A DNA stretch of 64,000 nt from Viola odorata. Taxonomy: Eukaryota > Streptophyta > Magnoliopsida > Malpighiales > Violaceae. The stretch is taken from the NCBI GenBank assembly GCA_963691705.1, contig OY829545.1, forward strand, positions 30,987,475 to 31,051,474, read 5' to 3'. This document shows, in pieces, positions 1 through 9,011 of this stretch (its first letter is position 1; every line of letters starts with the position of its first letter). Below the pieces are notes generated by a model. The model did not search any database, was not told where the DNA came from, and worked only from the letters and a program-made list of their open reading frames with translations. The position numbers were made by a program, and so were the translations under genes.

Positions 1-91
1 ATCCTCAACCACTCAGGTGTGTATTTTTCTTCTTTTTAAAACTTTGTTTTTCTTTTTGCACGATTTCCTTACCACGTTCTGCGTTATTTAG

Positions 92-1240
92 GAAGTCGTT
101 GCTACTTCTGCCCCCTCCACCTCCCAGGGAGATATGGCTATCGCAGATGTCCTTCGCGAGCGTCAGAAGAAGGCTCGCCATGAGCTTCAGAATAACCCTT
201 CTTCCTCGGCCGCCAACCGTACTTCGAGTGTCCTTGGGGGCGAGGGTGCGTCTGCTGATCAATCTGAACATGTTGATTTTGGCGGTCAGCCCCATGTGCC
301 TCCTGGTTCTCCAATTCATTCTGCTCACACCCCAACGAGCTATGATTCCGATGCCCTTAATCTTGAGGTGCCTGGAGGAAATGAGGTCTCAATGCCTAAC
401 GTGGAAGGTTCCACCAGTCGGCCAGCTTCTCCTACTGCGTTGTTCTTTGTTCCAATGCCTCATCCAACTATTGCGAGGGGTGGCCCCGCCCCTGCCTTAA
501 TGGCTGGTATCTCTCAGTACAAGCCTCCTCTCTTGCCAACTCACCACATCAGCTTACGCTCCTTTAGGGACAATATTCTGCAGTTTCCTGCCGATGCTGA
601 TAATGATACCGTGCTTTCCTCTACCGCTTATCTGGTGGCAGAGATTTTGTCCCTTCCGAGAGAGAGGGATGCCTTTGTGGCTCGGGGCGAGCAGGGGTGC
701 ATAAATTTCCTTCGCTCTCAGGCGCTTTCTATGCTTTGCCACCTTCACTATATGGATGAGGAGAATGCCAGAATTGTAGCTAACGGGCAAGGAGAGATAA
801 ACAGGCTACTGGAAGAGCGACAGCGTCTCGAAAATGCCCTCAATGCTGCCAACGAAGGTATGGAAGCTGCCCGGGGAGAGGCTACCGCTATTAAGCAAGA
901 GCTGGAGACCGCTAAATTGGCTCTGGAAGAGGAAAAGCGATAGAGTGTCGATCTGGCCATACGCCTTTCTCAGGATGAGAATAATCTGCGTCTGGAGAGG
1001 CAGAGAAACGCTGAGCTATCTGCCGATTTCTCCCTTAACGCTGAGAAGAGTCGTTGGTACTTGGAGCAGGGCGGGGGAATCATGTCAGAAGTTGTGATGC
1101 ATCACTATGGGGTTGAGGGACTCCGCATTGACGATCTCTCTGCGTATTTTGACAAGAGAGCCTCATCCGTTACTGATAGTGGTTTCTACCAGTGGAAGGC
1201 TGCTCAGAAAGGAGGGGTCAACGCGCCGCCCAATCCTTAG
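92..1240 (+). pseudogene. Antisense accessory gene of element 1, C-terminal coiled-coil exon
   Basis: This frame is opposite to gag-pol. It has an ATG at 134, a TAG at 941-943, and continues in frame for 98 codons to a TAG at 1238-1240. The TAG at 941 reads as a single C-to-T nonsense change. Upstream is a pyrimidine-rich stretch ending TTATTTAG at 91, which looks like a 3' splice site, and the frame stays open back to 92, so this is probably a downstream exon. The first 140 residues are Pro/Ser-rich and low in complexity. From about residue 215 the protein is Glu/Ala/Leu/Arg-rich with heptads (motif GEINRLLEERQRLENALNAA), a predicted coiled coil. The C-terminal 98 codons hold a compact helical segment. 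I see no enzyme motif. By position it is the counterpart of the antisense gene at 60545-61250 in another Tat element. Function is unknown. Confidence 0.65.
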
Positions 1241-1620
1241 ACTTCTTATTGTTTAGATGCTTTAAATTTTTGTGGCTGACGTGCCCGTCCATATTTTATA
1301 CTTTAAACAATGTCGGCCTTGACTTGGTTAATCCCCTCTTTTTTGAATAATCTGCTTTCCTTCATAATACCGTTTAATCGCTTGTCCGCATAGGACATTT
1401 GTCGTCCGGTTTCCATAGATATATAATATTCCCCCATTTGCTTTTCATCAGCCGTATTCAAGTAGCTTTACCATTGTATCCTCCGATAACATTTCTGAGA
1501 GTAAGTCAGTGTTGCTTCCGCATCTGCTGCGCTCATATTCATGCCGTCCCTTGTTGTCAAAGGGGGCTTTATGTCTGTCTCAACGTTGTTGTTGCAGTAT
1601 GGACACCTCTTCATCCTCGC
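1241..1620. other. Noncoding spacer between antisense gene and tandem repeats of element 1
   Basis: This is T-rich sequence with no credible coding frame on either strand. It follows the stop of the antisense exon and probably holds its 3' UTR. I see no clear AATAAA; TTGAATAATC near 1344 is only a weak candidate poly(A) signal. It belongs to the 3' untranslated part of the Tat element, between pol and the 3' LTR. Confidence 0.5.
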
Positions 1621-1932
1621 TTCACCGGGTATCAACCGCGCGGCTACTAGTTAGGATCTCTTTTGTTTCCTTTCGCCAAAGATTGGCTCCAACATCGCTT
1701 CACCGGGTATCAACCGCGCGGCTACTAGCTGGGATGCCCTTTGTTTCTTTTCGCCACAGATTGGCTCCAACATCGCTTCACCGGGTATCAACCGTGCGGC
1801 TACTAGCTGGGATGCCCTTTATTTCTTTTCGCCACAGATTGGCTCCAACATCGCTTCACCGGGTATCAACCGCGCGGCTACTAGGTGGGATGCCCTTTGT
1901 TTCTTTTCGCCATAGATTGGCTTTGGGGAGTG
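1621..1932. repeat. 78-bp tandem repeat, 4 units, in the 3' region of element 1
   Basis: The phrase TTCACCGGGTATCAACC recurs at 1621, 1699, 1777 and 1855, exactly 78 bp apart. Units differ by a few bases. Because 78 is a multiple of three, one frame stays open through the array, giving a spurious Ser/Arg/His-rich ORF. Tandem arrays in the 3' untranslated region are a known trait of Tat/Ogre elements and a proposed source of plant satellites. Confidence 0.93.
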
Positions 1933-2410
1933 CCTCGTCTTAGTGAGCTGTCTGATCAGGACCAGCCATCACAAGGATAGGACTTTTCACCCCCAAGTGT
2001 TGTACCTCACGTCCGTGGAATCGTGCCTCGTCTCAATGGGCCGTCTATGTGAGCACGGTTACCACAAGGATAGGATTTTCACTTCCAGGACGGAGTTGGT
2101 CTCTCCTTGGGGCGTACCTCTCCTTATGGGGTTACCACAAGAATAGGATTTTCACTTCCAAGGATTTCGGGGCGTGCCACATCTTAACGGGCCGTCTATG
2201 TGAGCACGGTTGCCGCAAGGATAGGATTTTCACTTCGGGAAGCCGTTTGGGGTCGTGCCTCGTCTTAATGGGCCGTCTATGTGAGCACGGTTACCACAAG
2301 GATAGGATTTTCACTCCCAAACGCCTTGTTATGCCAGGGCGTGCCTCGTCTTAGTGAGCTGTCTGATCAGGACCAGCCATCACAAGGATAGGATTTTCAC
2401 TCCTGGCATT
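1926..2410. repeat. Second, imperfect ~80-bp tandem repeat, about 6 units
   Basis: Each unit contains GCCTCGTCTTAATGGGCCGT or a variant, then TGAGCACGGTTACCACAAGG and ATAGGATTTTCACTTCC. The last phrase recurs near 1977, 2064, 2146, 2222, 2303 and 2391. Spacing varies between about 75 and 90 bp. The array lies directly downstream of the 78-bp array but is unrelated to it, so two independent amplifications occurred in one 3' region. Confidence 0.85.
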
Positions 2411-2494
2411 CTTCGCTACCTGCATATTACCAGTAGCAAACGCACAGTGAATATCTCAATATTCATTTATTAGAATAACTTTGATGTTACCCGA

Positions 2495-5400
2495 TTAGCT
2501 CCTGGCGTGGTATAGCCTCAGCCGGGCGATGTTCCAAGAGTTCTGCAAGGGCGTTCCCTCGAGCGTTTCTAGATGGTATGCTCCTTTTCCCACAATGCGG
2601 GTGACACGATAAGGTCCATCCCAGTTTGGACTGAGTTTTCCCATACGTTGTCCTGCCGCCCGCCTGTCTCTGAGCACTAAATCTCCGGTTTTGAGCAATC
2701 ACTCCCTCACTTGCCGGTTATGATATTATGCCATTTTCCTTTTGTAGTGCAGGGTTTTCAGGAGGGTTTCGTCGTGTGTTTCTGGTAGAGTATCGAGGTT
2801 AGCTCGTAACCTTTCTTCGTTGTTTTCTTCTTTGAAATGAGCCACCCGAAGGCTCATCATGCCAATCTCGACTGGTGTGACAGCCTCGGTTCCGAATGCT
2901 AACGCGAACGGGGTCTCTCCCGTGCTGGCCTTGACAGTCATGCGGTAGGCCCATAGTACATATGGCAATTCGTCTGGCCATTTCTTCTTGGAACCTTCCA
3001 GGTTTCTTTTGATGCCACTGGGGATGCTGCGGTTGGTTACTTCCGCCTGGCCATTGGTTTGGGGATGTGCCACAGAGGAGAATCTTTGCTCGATCTGGAA
3101 CTCTGCACATCGATCCCTAAAGAACTGGCTTGTGAATTGTGTCCCATTGTCGCTAACTAGCACGCGTGGTACTCCAAATCGCATGATGACTTGGTGTTTG
3201 AAGAAACGCTAAATTTTTTCGATGGTGATGGTAGCTAACGCCTCAGCTTCGGCCCACTTTGTGAAGTAGTCTACCGCTACGACCACAAATTTTAACTGAG
3301 ATCTGGCCTTTGGAAACGGGCCCAGGATGTCAATCCCCCATTTTGCAAACGGGCACGGAGCAACTATTTCTGAAATTGGCACAGCCGGCTTTCGAGGAAT
3401 CTTAGCATATTCCTGGCATTTCTGACAGGTTTTCACGAAGTTATGACAATCTCGTCGAATGGTGGGCCAGTAAAATCCTGACCGGAAGACTTGGGCTGCC
3501 AGAGTAGCGCTAGCGATGTGCATGCCACATATCCCTTCGTGAATTTCTCGTAACACGTGTAAGCCTTCTTGTTCTGTTATGCATTTAGCGACTGGATGGG
3601 AGAAACATCTCCGTATTAACTCTCCGTTATAATATGTGCATCGTGCTGCCCGTTTTAGGGCTTTCTTTCTCTCTGTATGGTCTCCCGGTAGTTTATCATG
3701 TTTCAGATATTCTATCACTGGGATCCTCCAATCATTTTCCATTTCTTCCAAACAGAGCGATGCCTGCTCTTCCATGAAAGAAGGTGTAGGCAGTTCTCCA
3801 TAGCGCACGTCACTGGGTATTGAGGCTTCCGGATTGGCTGCCATCTTGGCGAGGCTATCAGTCTCTTCATTATTTTCTCTAGGAATGTGCTCAAAGGTGA
3901 CCAGAGTACCTTTTTCCTGTATGTCTGACAGCTCACGCTTCACTTTGGCCAAGTATTGGGCCATGATGGGTTCTCTGGCTTGGGAGTTCCCCAGAACCTG
4001 ATCCATTATTAGCTTGGAATCTCCTCGGATCTTTAAACGTGTTCTGCCTTCCTTCTCCACACCGGGAGTGGCTTCGATGGAGAAACTGTTTCCGATTCTG
4101 AGTCCTGCCAACAGCGCTTCGTATTCAGCCGCATTGTTGGACAATGGCTGCAGGATTCTGATGGCGTATCGCATCTCCAGGCCGTTTGGTCCAACTAAGA
4201 AGACTCCTGCGCCTGCTAACTCTTAATTTTTTGCTCCATCTATGTGGATGACCCACGTATCTGCATATGTCTCCGGAGACGGTAGGCATGAACTCTCTAC
4301 TTCTTCTTCTAACAGATCTATTTTTGCGTCCTTTGTGAACGTGCACTCAGCTATGAAGTCAGCTAACGCTTGGGCTTTAACGGCCGGTCTAGCTTTGTAT
4401 TGCAACCCGTATTGTTCGAGCTCGATAGCCCAAATTAGCATTCTTCCTGAAGATTCTTCTCAACGGCTGATCCGTGAGTACAGTGACGGGGTGGGCTTGG
4501 AAATATCGATCCATCTTTCGTGTGGCTTGCACTAGAGCGAGTGCTATCTTCTCGATAGGAGCGTATCGCAGTTCGGCATCTTTCAATATGTGACTCACGA
4601 AGAATACAGGCCGATGCACGTGCCCTTCACTTCGCACAAGGACGGCGCTGACTACCTCGTCAGCTATTCCCAAATATAAATATAGTTCATCGCCGGGCTC
4701 GGGCCTCGTCAGCACCAAATCTGATGACAGGTAAGCTTTTAGCCCTACAAACGCTTTCTCACATTCCTCTGTCTACCCGAAAGGAGCCTTGTTTCGGATG
4801 ACTTTGAAGAAAGGCAAACATCTCTCGCCTTGCTTAGATATGAATCGTCCCAACGCGATGATCCGCCCGGTTAACTTCTGTATCTCTTTGACAGTCCGCG
4901 GGGGTATCATATCCTGTATGGCGTTTATCTTTGAAGGGTTGGGTTGGATGCCCTTCCGGCTGACCACATAGCCCAAGAATTTTCCCGTCTGGAATGCAAA
5001 CATGCACTTCCGCGGGTTTAGCTTCATCTTATGCTTTCTCATCACATTGAGAACTTCTTCCAAGTCAGCAAGGTGTTCTCTGAAACTCCGACTTTTGATC
5101 AAGATGTCATCCACGTAAGCCTCTACATTTCTCCCGATTTGATTTTCAAAAACTTTGTTTGCCATACGTTGAAATGTTGCTCCGGCATTCTTTAGCCCAA
5201 ACGGCATTGCGGTATAGCAGTATGTAGCCCTAGGAGTGATGAAGGCAGTTTTTTCTTCGTCCTCTACGGCCATGGGGATTTGGTGATATCCGGAATTTGC
5301 ATCTAGGGAGCTTAGATAAGCATATCCAGCGGTTTGATCGACTAACTGATCTATTCGCGGAAGGGGATAGCAGTCCTTGGGACATGCATTATTTAGGTCA

Positions 5401-5558
5401 GTGAAGTCGATGCATATGCGCCAGTCCCCGTTAGGCTTTGGAACCAACACAGGATTAGCTAGCCAGGTCGGGTATTGAACTTCTCGGATGAACCCCGCAT
5501 CTGTGAGTTTTATCAACTCCTTTTCGATGGCCGCTATCTTTTCCGATGAAAAAGCACG
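2495..5558 (-). pseudogene. pol: pol of element 1: RT, RNase H, archaeal-type RNase H, integrase
   Basis: RT (about 5510-4780) shows FTDLNNACPKDCYPLPRID, the SGYHQIPM region and catalytic YVDDILIKS near 5110. A gypsy-type RNase H follows to about 4450. A second RNase H spans about 4290-3830 (WVIHIDGAKN, AAEYEALLAGL, IRGDSKLIMDQ, HIPRENNE) and is the duplicated Tat-type domain. Integrase has an HHCC finger (3570-3430), WGIDILGPFP, LVSDNGTQF and NGQAEVTNRS (D-D-E), and ends with KLSPNWDGPYRV. The frame is continuous with gag-PR. It is broken by stops at 4775, 4225, 3211, 2728 and 2701 and by one frameshift between about 4470 and 4441. Each stop that I could compare with its family fits a C-to-T change on one strand (CAA, CAG, CGA or TGG origin). 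Confidence 0.93.
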
Positions 5559-8351
5559 TCACTTTTGTTGAACGGGCTTGGCGTCAGGACTAACGTTCAG
5601 CCGGTGTTCCGCAACTTCCCGAGAGATTCCGGGCATGTCTGCTGGCTTCCACGCAAATTCTCCCTTGCATTTCCTCAACAGCCGGATTAATTGCGCGTTT
5701 TCTTCAAGGCTCAGTTTTTCACTGGCTAAGAGATTCATTTCACTATCCTTACCGATAGGGATTGATACCATCTGATCTAGTGGCTGAGTGCACTTTTCTT
5801 CTTTATCATCGAACGGGTCGTCTGCCACACAAACGTAGCGGTCGCAACTCCTTTGAGTCATGAGCAAGTAGCATTCGGCTGCCAGCTTCTGGTCCCCTTT
5901 GATTGAGACCACGCCGTCCCATGAGGGATATTTCATCCGCAGGTGTTTTTGAGATATGGCCACTCCAAAACGATTAAGGAATGGTCGCCCCAAAATGGCA
6001 TTATACGGTAACGTTAGGTCTACGACTAGAAATAATAACTCTTCGGAGCGTTTGGATGTGTCTTCCCGGAAGTACACCGGCAGGGATGTTATTCCGGCTA
6101 CCGGAATCGGTACTCTGTCAATCTCAATAATTGGCCTCGTGCAGGGCAATAGATCACTGTCAGGTCGTTTCATTAAGTTGTACGCTTCCAATGAAAATAG
6201 GTTCACAGCGCTCCCGTTATCGACAAGGGTCCTTCTTACCCCATGACTTCCAATGACGGGCATTACGACCATCGCGTCATTATGCGGGAAAATAATGCCT
6301 TTTTCGTGTTCCTCTGAGAAAGACAATATCATTCTGTCTAAGGCACTTATCGCCTCGATTTTCGTTTGCGCGCTCTCCCGTTTACGCTTTTCCCCAGGGT
6401 TGGGCGTTTGCGGCATGATTTCCTCGCAATAGGGTGTTCCCCCAGCAATGATATTTATCATGGGCATCTGATCACTATCGATAGCGAGCGCTTCTCTATT
6501 TAGCCCGAGGGGAACTGCGTTAGCCCCTGTGGCGTGTGAGGGCGCTTGCCTCTGCTCAGTTGTCATTCCAGTTGGGTTGTTTCTGGCTTCTTCCCTTGCC
6601 TTTGTGGCAAATTCCCCAAGGTAGCCCTCTTCGACCAATTGCTCTATAGCCAGTTTTAGTTCTCTGCATACATCTGTCGAATGTCCCTTGACCTTATGGA
6701 ATTTGCAGTATGCATTTTCTCTTCCTCCCATGATTACTCCTGGTTTCACGGGAGCTGGGTAACGGATGGGCAGATTCCTCTGTTGGACTATCGCTAAGAT
6801 CTCCGCTCTTGGGAGTATGAGAGATGGGAGGTCAGGATCGTATATCCGGCCTTTTGGCGGCTCCGTTTGCTTCCGAGTGGGGGACCCTCTGGGTCTTCCT
6901 TTCGAGAAGTTGCCTCTCTGCCGGTTAGGGGTTTTGGTATTATGTTCTTTCCGCTGCCCGTGATCCTCGATGGGTCTAGCGTCAGGGGCATTGCTGTGCA
7001 GGACGTTAGGGGCCACATATGGGTCTGTCGGCATGCCTCGGATCCAACCTCTATTTTCCTCCTCTTCCATTCTCGCATAGTTATGCGCTTTCAGCCTCAA
7101 CGCGTCCAGGGTCATTGGGGGGTCCACCGTTAGCGTGTCTTTCAATTTACTGTATCGGCAGTTGCGTTTCAGGGCCTCAATCATAAAATCGATAGTGACC
7201 CCCGGCGTTAGGGACATTTCAAGATCAAATCGACCTAAGAAGTCGTTCAACGATTCCTGTGGTTTTCGATGGATATCGAACAGTGCAACTGCTGACTTTC
7301 TGATAGGAATAGCCGTGCTAAACCGACTTTTGAATTTTTCTTCCAATTGAGAAAAATAGTCGATAGACCCGGCGGGGAGTCCCTCAAACCATAGACGTGC
7401 CACTCCTGACAGCGTCATTACGAAGATCTGACACAATGCTGCATCACTGCGCGTTTGGAATTGCACGAAATCCTTCACCTTATTGAGGTGAGAAATAGGA
7501 TCTTTCGTGCCATCATATGATTCTGCGGGGAGTTTCACATGTCGATGGACTCTGTGGTGCCTGACACGGTAACTGAACGGATGGCCAACTTTAGCGTCAG
7601 GGACCCCACGAGGCTGATGCGGGTGTGGAATTTCAGCATCGTATCTGGGATTCTGAGGGTCATATTCCTGATGTCTCCTAGGAGATCGGCTGCGGCTCCT
7701 TGGAGTTCGAGCTCGTCGTCCTCTGCTGCTAGATCTCTCACTGTATCTAGGAGATGGCTCTCTCACTATATTCCTCCGTCGATCATCCCAGTGCTCTCTA
7801 TACTCGTCACGCTGGCGGGCTACTTCGGGGATAGAGATTCCTCCCCTGCATTGTCTAGAATAGTCGGCAGGTCCACGCGTGAATGGTGGGACGTTTATGG
7901 GGGCCAAAGAGAAAGGCAAGGAGGACGGGGGTGCCCTAGATTGTTGGGGCGATAAGGGTCGTTCATTGACAATGGACGGAGTGAAAATTACTTGGGAGGA
8001 CACACCAGGTCTCGAGGCATGAGGAGTAAATCCAGCAGCCATCTCTGTCAGCTGATCCAGTTGAGCTTGGAGAGCTGCTATTGAGTTCGCGAAAGGGTTG
8101 TCCGCTTCTCCTATCATAGATCTCCCCGCCTGGGGGGTAGGATGGCTGGTTCCCGCTATATGGGAGAAGGGAGAGCAAATCTGGAATGTAATTTCTTCCG
8201 AACTTGACCCAGGAGGAAGATCTAATTCTCCTGCAGTGACGTCCTGCCCTGGGGTGAAGGTGTCAGAGGTAGCGAAGGGAAACAGGCATCTGCGGGTGTT
8301 GTATGGGATGTTGGAAGTTCGGGACAGCGCCGGATCTGACTCTGAGGCCAT
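5559..8351 (-). CDS. gag: Gag-protease of Tat element 1 (930 aa, ends at in-frame TGA)
   Basis: The start is the ATG at 8351, 85 bp from the LTR, which suits a Gag leader. Residues 1-190 are low-complexity. Residues about 195-235 are an Arg/Ser-rich basic patch (RSRSRSPRRH). Gag core: LPAESYDGTKDPISHLNKVK, ALCQIFVMTLSGVARLWFEG, KSRFSTAIPIRKSAVALF. A zinc-knuckle variant CX2HX4HX4C (CKFHKVKGHSTDVC) is followed by RELKLAIEQLVEEGYLGEF, typical of Tat Gag. The protease is near 6230 with VDNGSAVNLFS. The TGA at 5561-5559 lies in the same frame as RT where related elements read through with a basic residue, so it looks like a CGA-to-TGA change; natural stop suppression is less likely. This is the longest open frame in the window. 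Confidence 0.9.
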   Translation of the reverse strand: MASESDPALSRTSNIPYNTRRCLFPFATSDTFTPGQDVTAGELDLPPGSSSEEITFQICSPFSHIAGTSHPTPQAGRSMIGEADNPFANSIAALQAQLDQLTEMAAGFTPHASRPGVSSQVIFTPSIVNERPLSPQQSRAPPSSLPFSLAPINVPPFTRGPADYSRQCRGGISIPEVARQRDEYREHWDDRRRNIVREPSPRYSERSSSRGRRARTPRSRSRSPRRHQEYDPQNPRYDAEIPHPHQPRGVPDAKVGHPFSYRVRHHRVHRHVKLPAESYDGTKDPISHLNKVKDFVQFQTRSDAALCQIFVMTLSGVARLWFEGLPAGSIDYFSQLEEKFKSRFSTAIPIRKSAVALFDIHRKPQESLNDFLGRFDLEMSLTPGVTIDFMIEALKRNCRYSKLKDTLTVDPPMTLDALRLKAHNYARMEEEENRGWIRGMPTDPYVAPNVLHSNAPDARPIEDHGQRKEHNTKTPNRQRGNFSKGRPRGSPTRKQTEPPKGRIYDPDLPSLILPRAEILAIVQQRNLPIRYPAPVKPGVIMGGRENAYCKFHKVKGHSTDVCRELKLAIEQLVEEGYLGEFATKAREEARNNPTGMTTEQRQAPSHATGANAVPLGLNREALAIDSDQMPMINIIAGGTPYCEEIMPQTPNPGEKRKRESAQTKIEAISALDRMILSFSEEHEKGIIFPHNDAMVVMPVIGSHGVRRTLVDNGSAVNLFSLEAYNLMKRPDSDLLPCTRPIIEIDRVPIPVAGITSLPVYFREDTSKRSEELLFLVVDLTLPYNAILGRPFLNRFGVAISQKHLRMKYPSWDGVVSIKGDQKLAAECYLLMTQRSCDRYVCVADDPFDDKEEKCTQPLDQMVSIPIGKDSEMNLLASEKLSLEENAQLIRLLRKCKGEFAWKPADMPGISREVAEHRLNVSPDAKPVQQK

Positions 8352-8414
8352 AATCCTTCTAGCTTCGGGGAGGAGGAGCTTGGTTATTAAAGATGCTCAC
8401 TTAATAGAACCAAA

Positions 8415-8433
8415 GCTCTCAACGAGAGCACCA
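8415..8433 (-). promoter_or_regulatory. Primer-binding site of element 1
   Basis: Three bases inside the LTR end (…ATTATCA), the minus strand reads TGGTGCTCTCGTTGAGAGC. A PBS should begin TGG, complementary to a tRNA 3' CCA. The related element at 61292 has TGGTGCTTTCATTGAGAGC at the same place. The segment is also self-complementary (GCTCTC-AAC-GAGAGC). I cannot name the tRNA without a tRNA set. Confidence 0.7.
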
Positions 8434-8436
8434 ATT

Positions 8437-9006
8437 TGATAATAATTTGTCTTCTGCCGAAGGATGTATGGTGGAACGGCTCCTCTCAGATCAGCGCTCA
8501 CGACGGTCCACGGTACCTGCAATGCGCCGGAGGGGTCTCCGGCGGAAACACTCCGATGCTTAAGTCAGTATGTGTACTGAATTTGGCAGAGTTTAGGCCA
8601 GTAGAGTATGCTCACCTACCTCCTTTGTGGGGGAGGTATTTATAGGAGAATGGGGCGTTCCCGCCCGTGTAAACGAGTATGGAGCTATCGCTAGCGTTAG
8701 GGTCTGTGGTTCGCCCTTATCGTGACACGCTACCTTGGCGATAGGTGTATAGATAGATATTGCCACGGTAGGATAATGGCCGGAGCGTTCTTCCTGACGC
8801 GTGGTTTCCCCTGGGGGGGAGATAACTCCTTGAGCCATCCAAGAGGTCCGTGAGAGGAGCCGGTAGGCCATCGTTAGCCCTCATAGCGTTAGCCTTCGGG
8901 GGAGGTATTAACCTTGTCCCTACCGCGGCGGTGCGAAACGGTGGCTATGTCCTTTCCCACTGGGTGATAGACGAAAGTACCCTTTATTTTAGGTGAATTG
9001 TTATCA
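8437..9006 (-). mobile_element. 5' LTR of Tat element 1 (570 bp)
   Basis: On the minus strand the LTR starts TGATAACAATT (9006) and ends ATTATCA (8437). The same start occurs in the LTRs at 57331-57853 and 61292-61826. A TATA-like CTATAAATAC lies near 8640. Downstream come the shared phrase TTAAGCATCGGAGTG and a perfect hairpin (8525-8544). Only termini and the post-TATA region are conserved between the three LTRs, so they are separate families of one lineage. Confidence 0.9.
8525..8544 (-). promoter_or_regulatory. Conserved LTR hairpin, 8-bp stem
   Basis: CGCCGGAG and CTCCGGCG flank a 4-nt loop, giving a perfect GC-rich stem about 100 bp after the TATA-like box, so inside the transcribed leader. 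The same stem with different loops occurs at 57417-57438 and 61719-61739. Confidence 0.8.
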
Positions 9007-9011
9007 CCTAA

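Larger units (their letters stand above)
1..9006 (-). mobile_element. Tat-lineage Ty3/gypsy LTR retrotransposon, element 1 (3' end outside window)
   Basis: Read on the minus strand, the order is 5' LTR (8437-9006), PBS, gag-PR (from 8351), RT, RNase H, a second RNase H, INT (to 2495), a repeat-rich 3' region and an antisense gene (92-1240). The 3' LTR lies left of the window. Dual RNase H and an antisense extra gene near the 3' LTR are known traits of the Tat group. The 5' LTR ends (TGATAACAATT at 9006) exactly where the gag C-terminus of element 2 begins, so this copy is nested in element 2. The expected 5-bp TSD is CCTAA (9007-9011), but its partner is off-window. Six in-frame stops and one frameshift make it non-autonomous. 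Confidence 0.9.
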
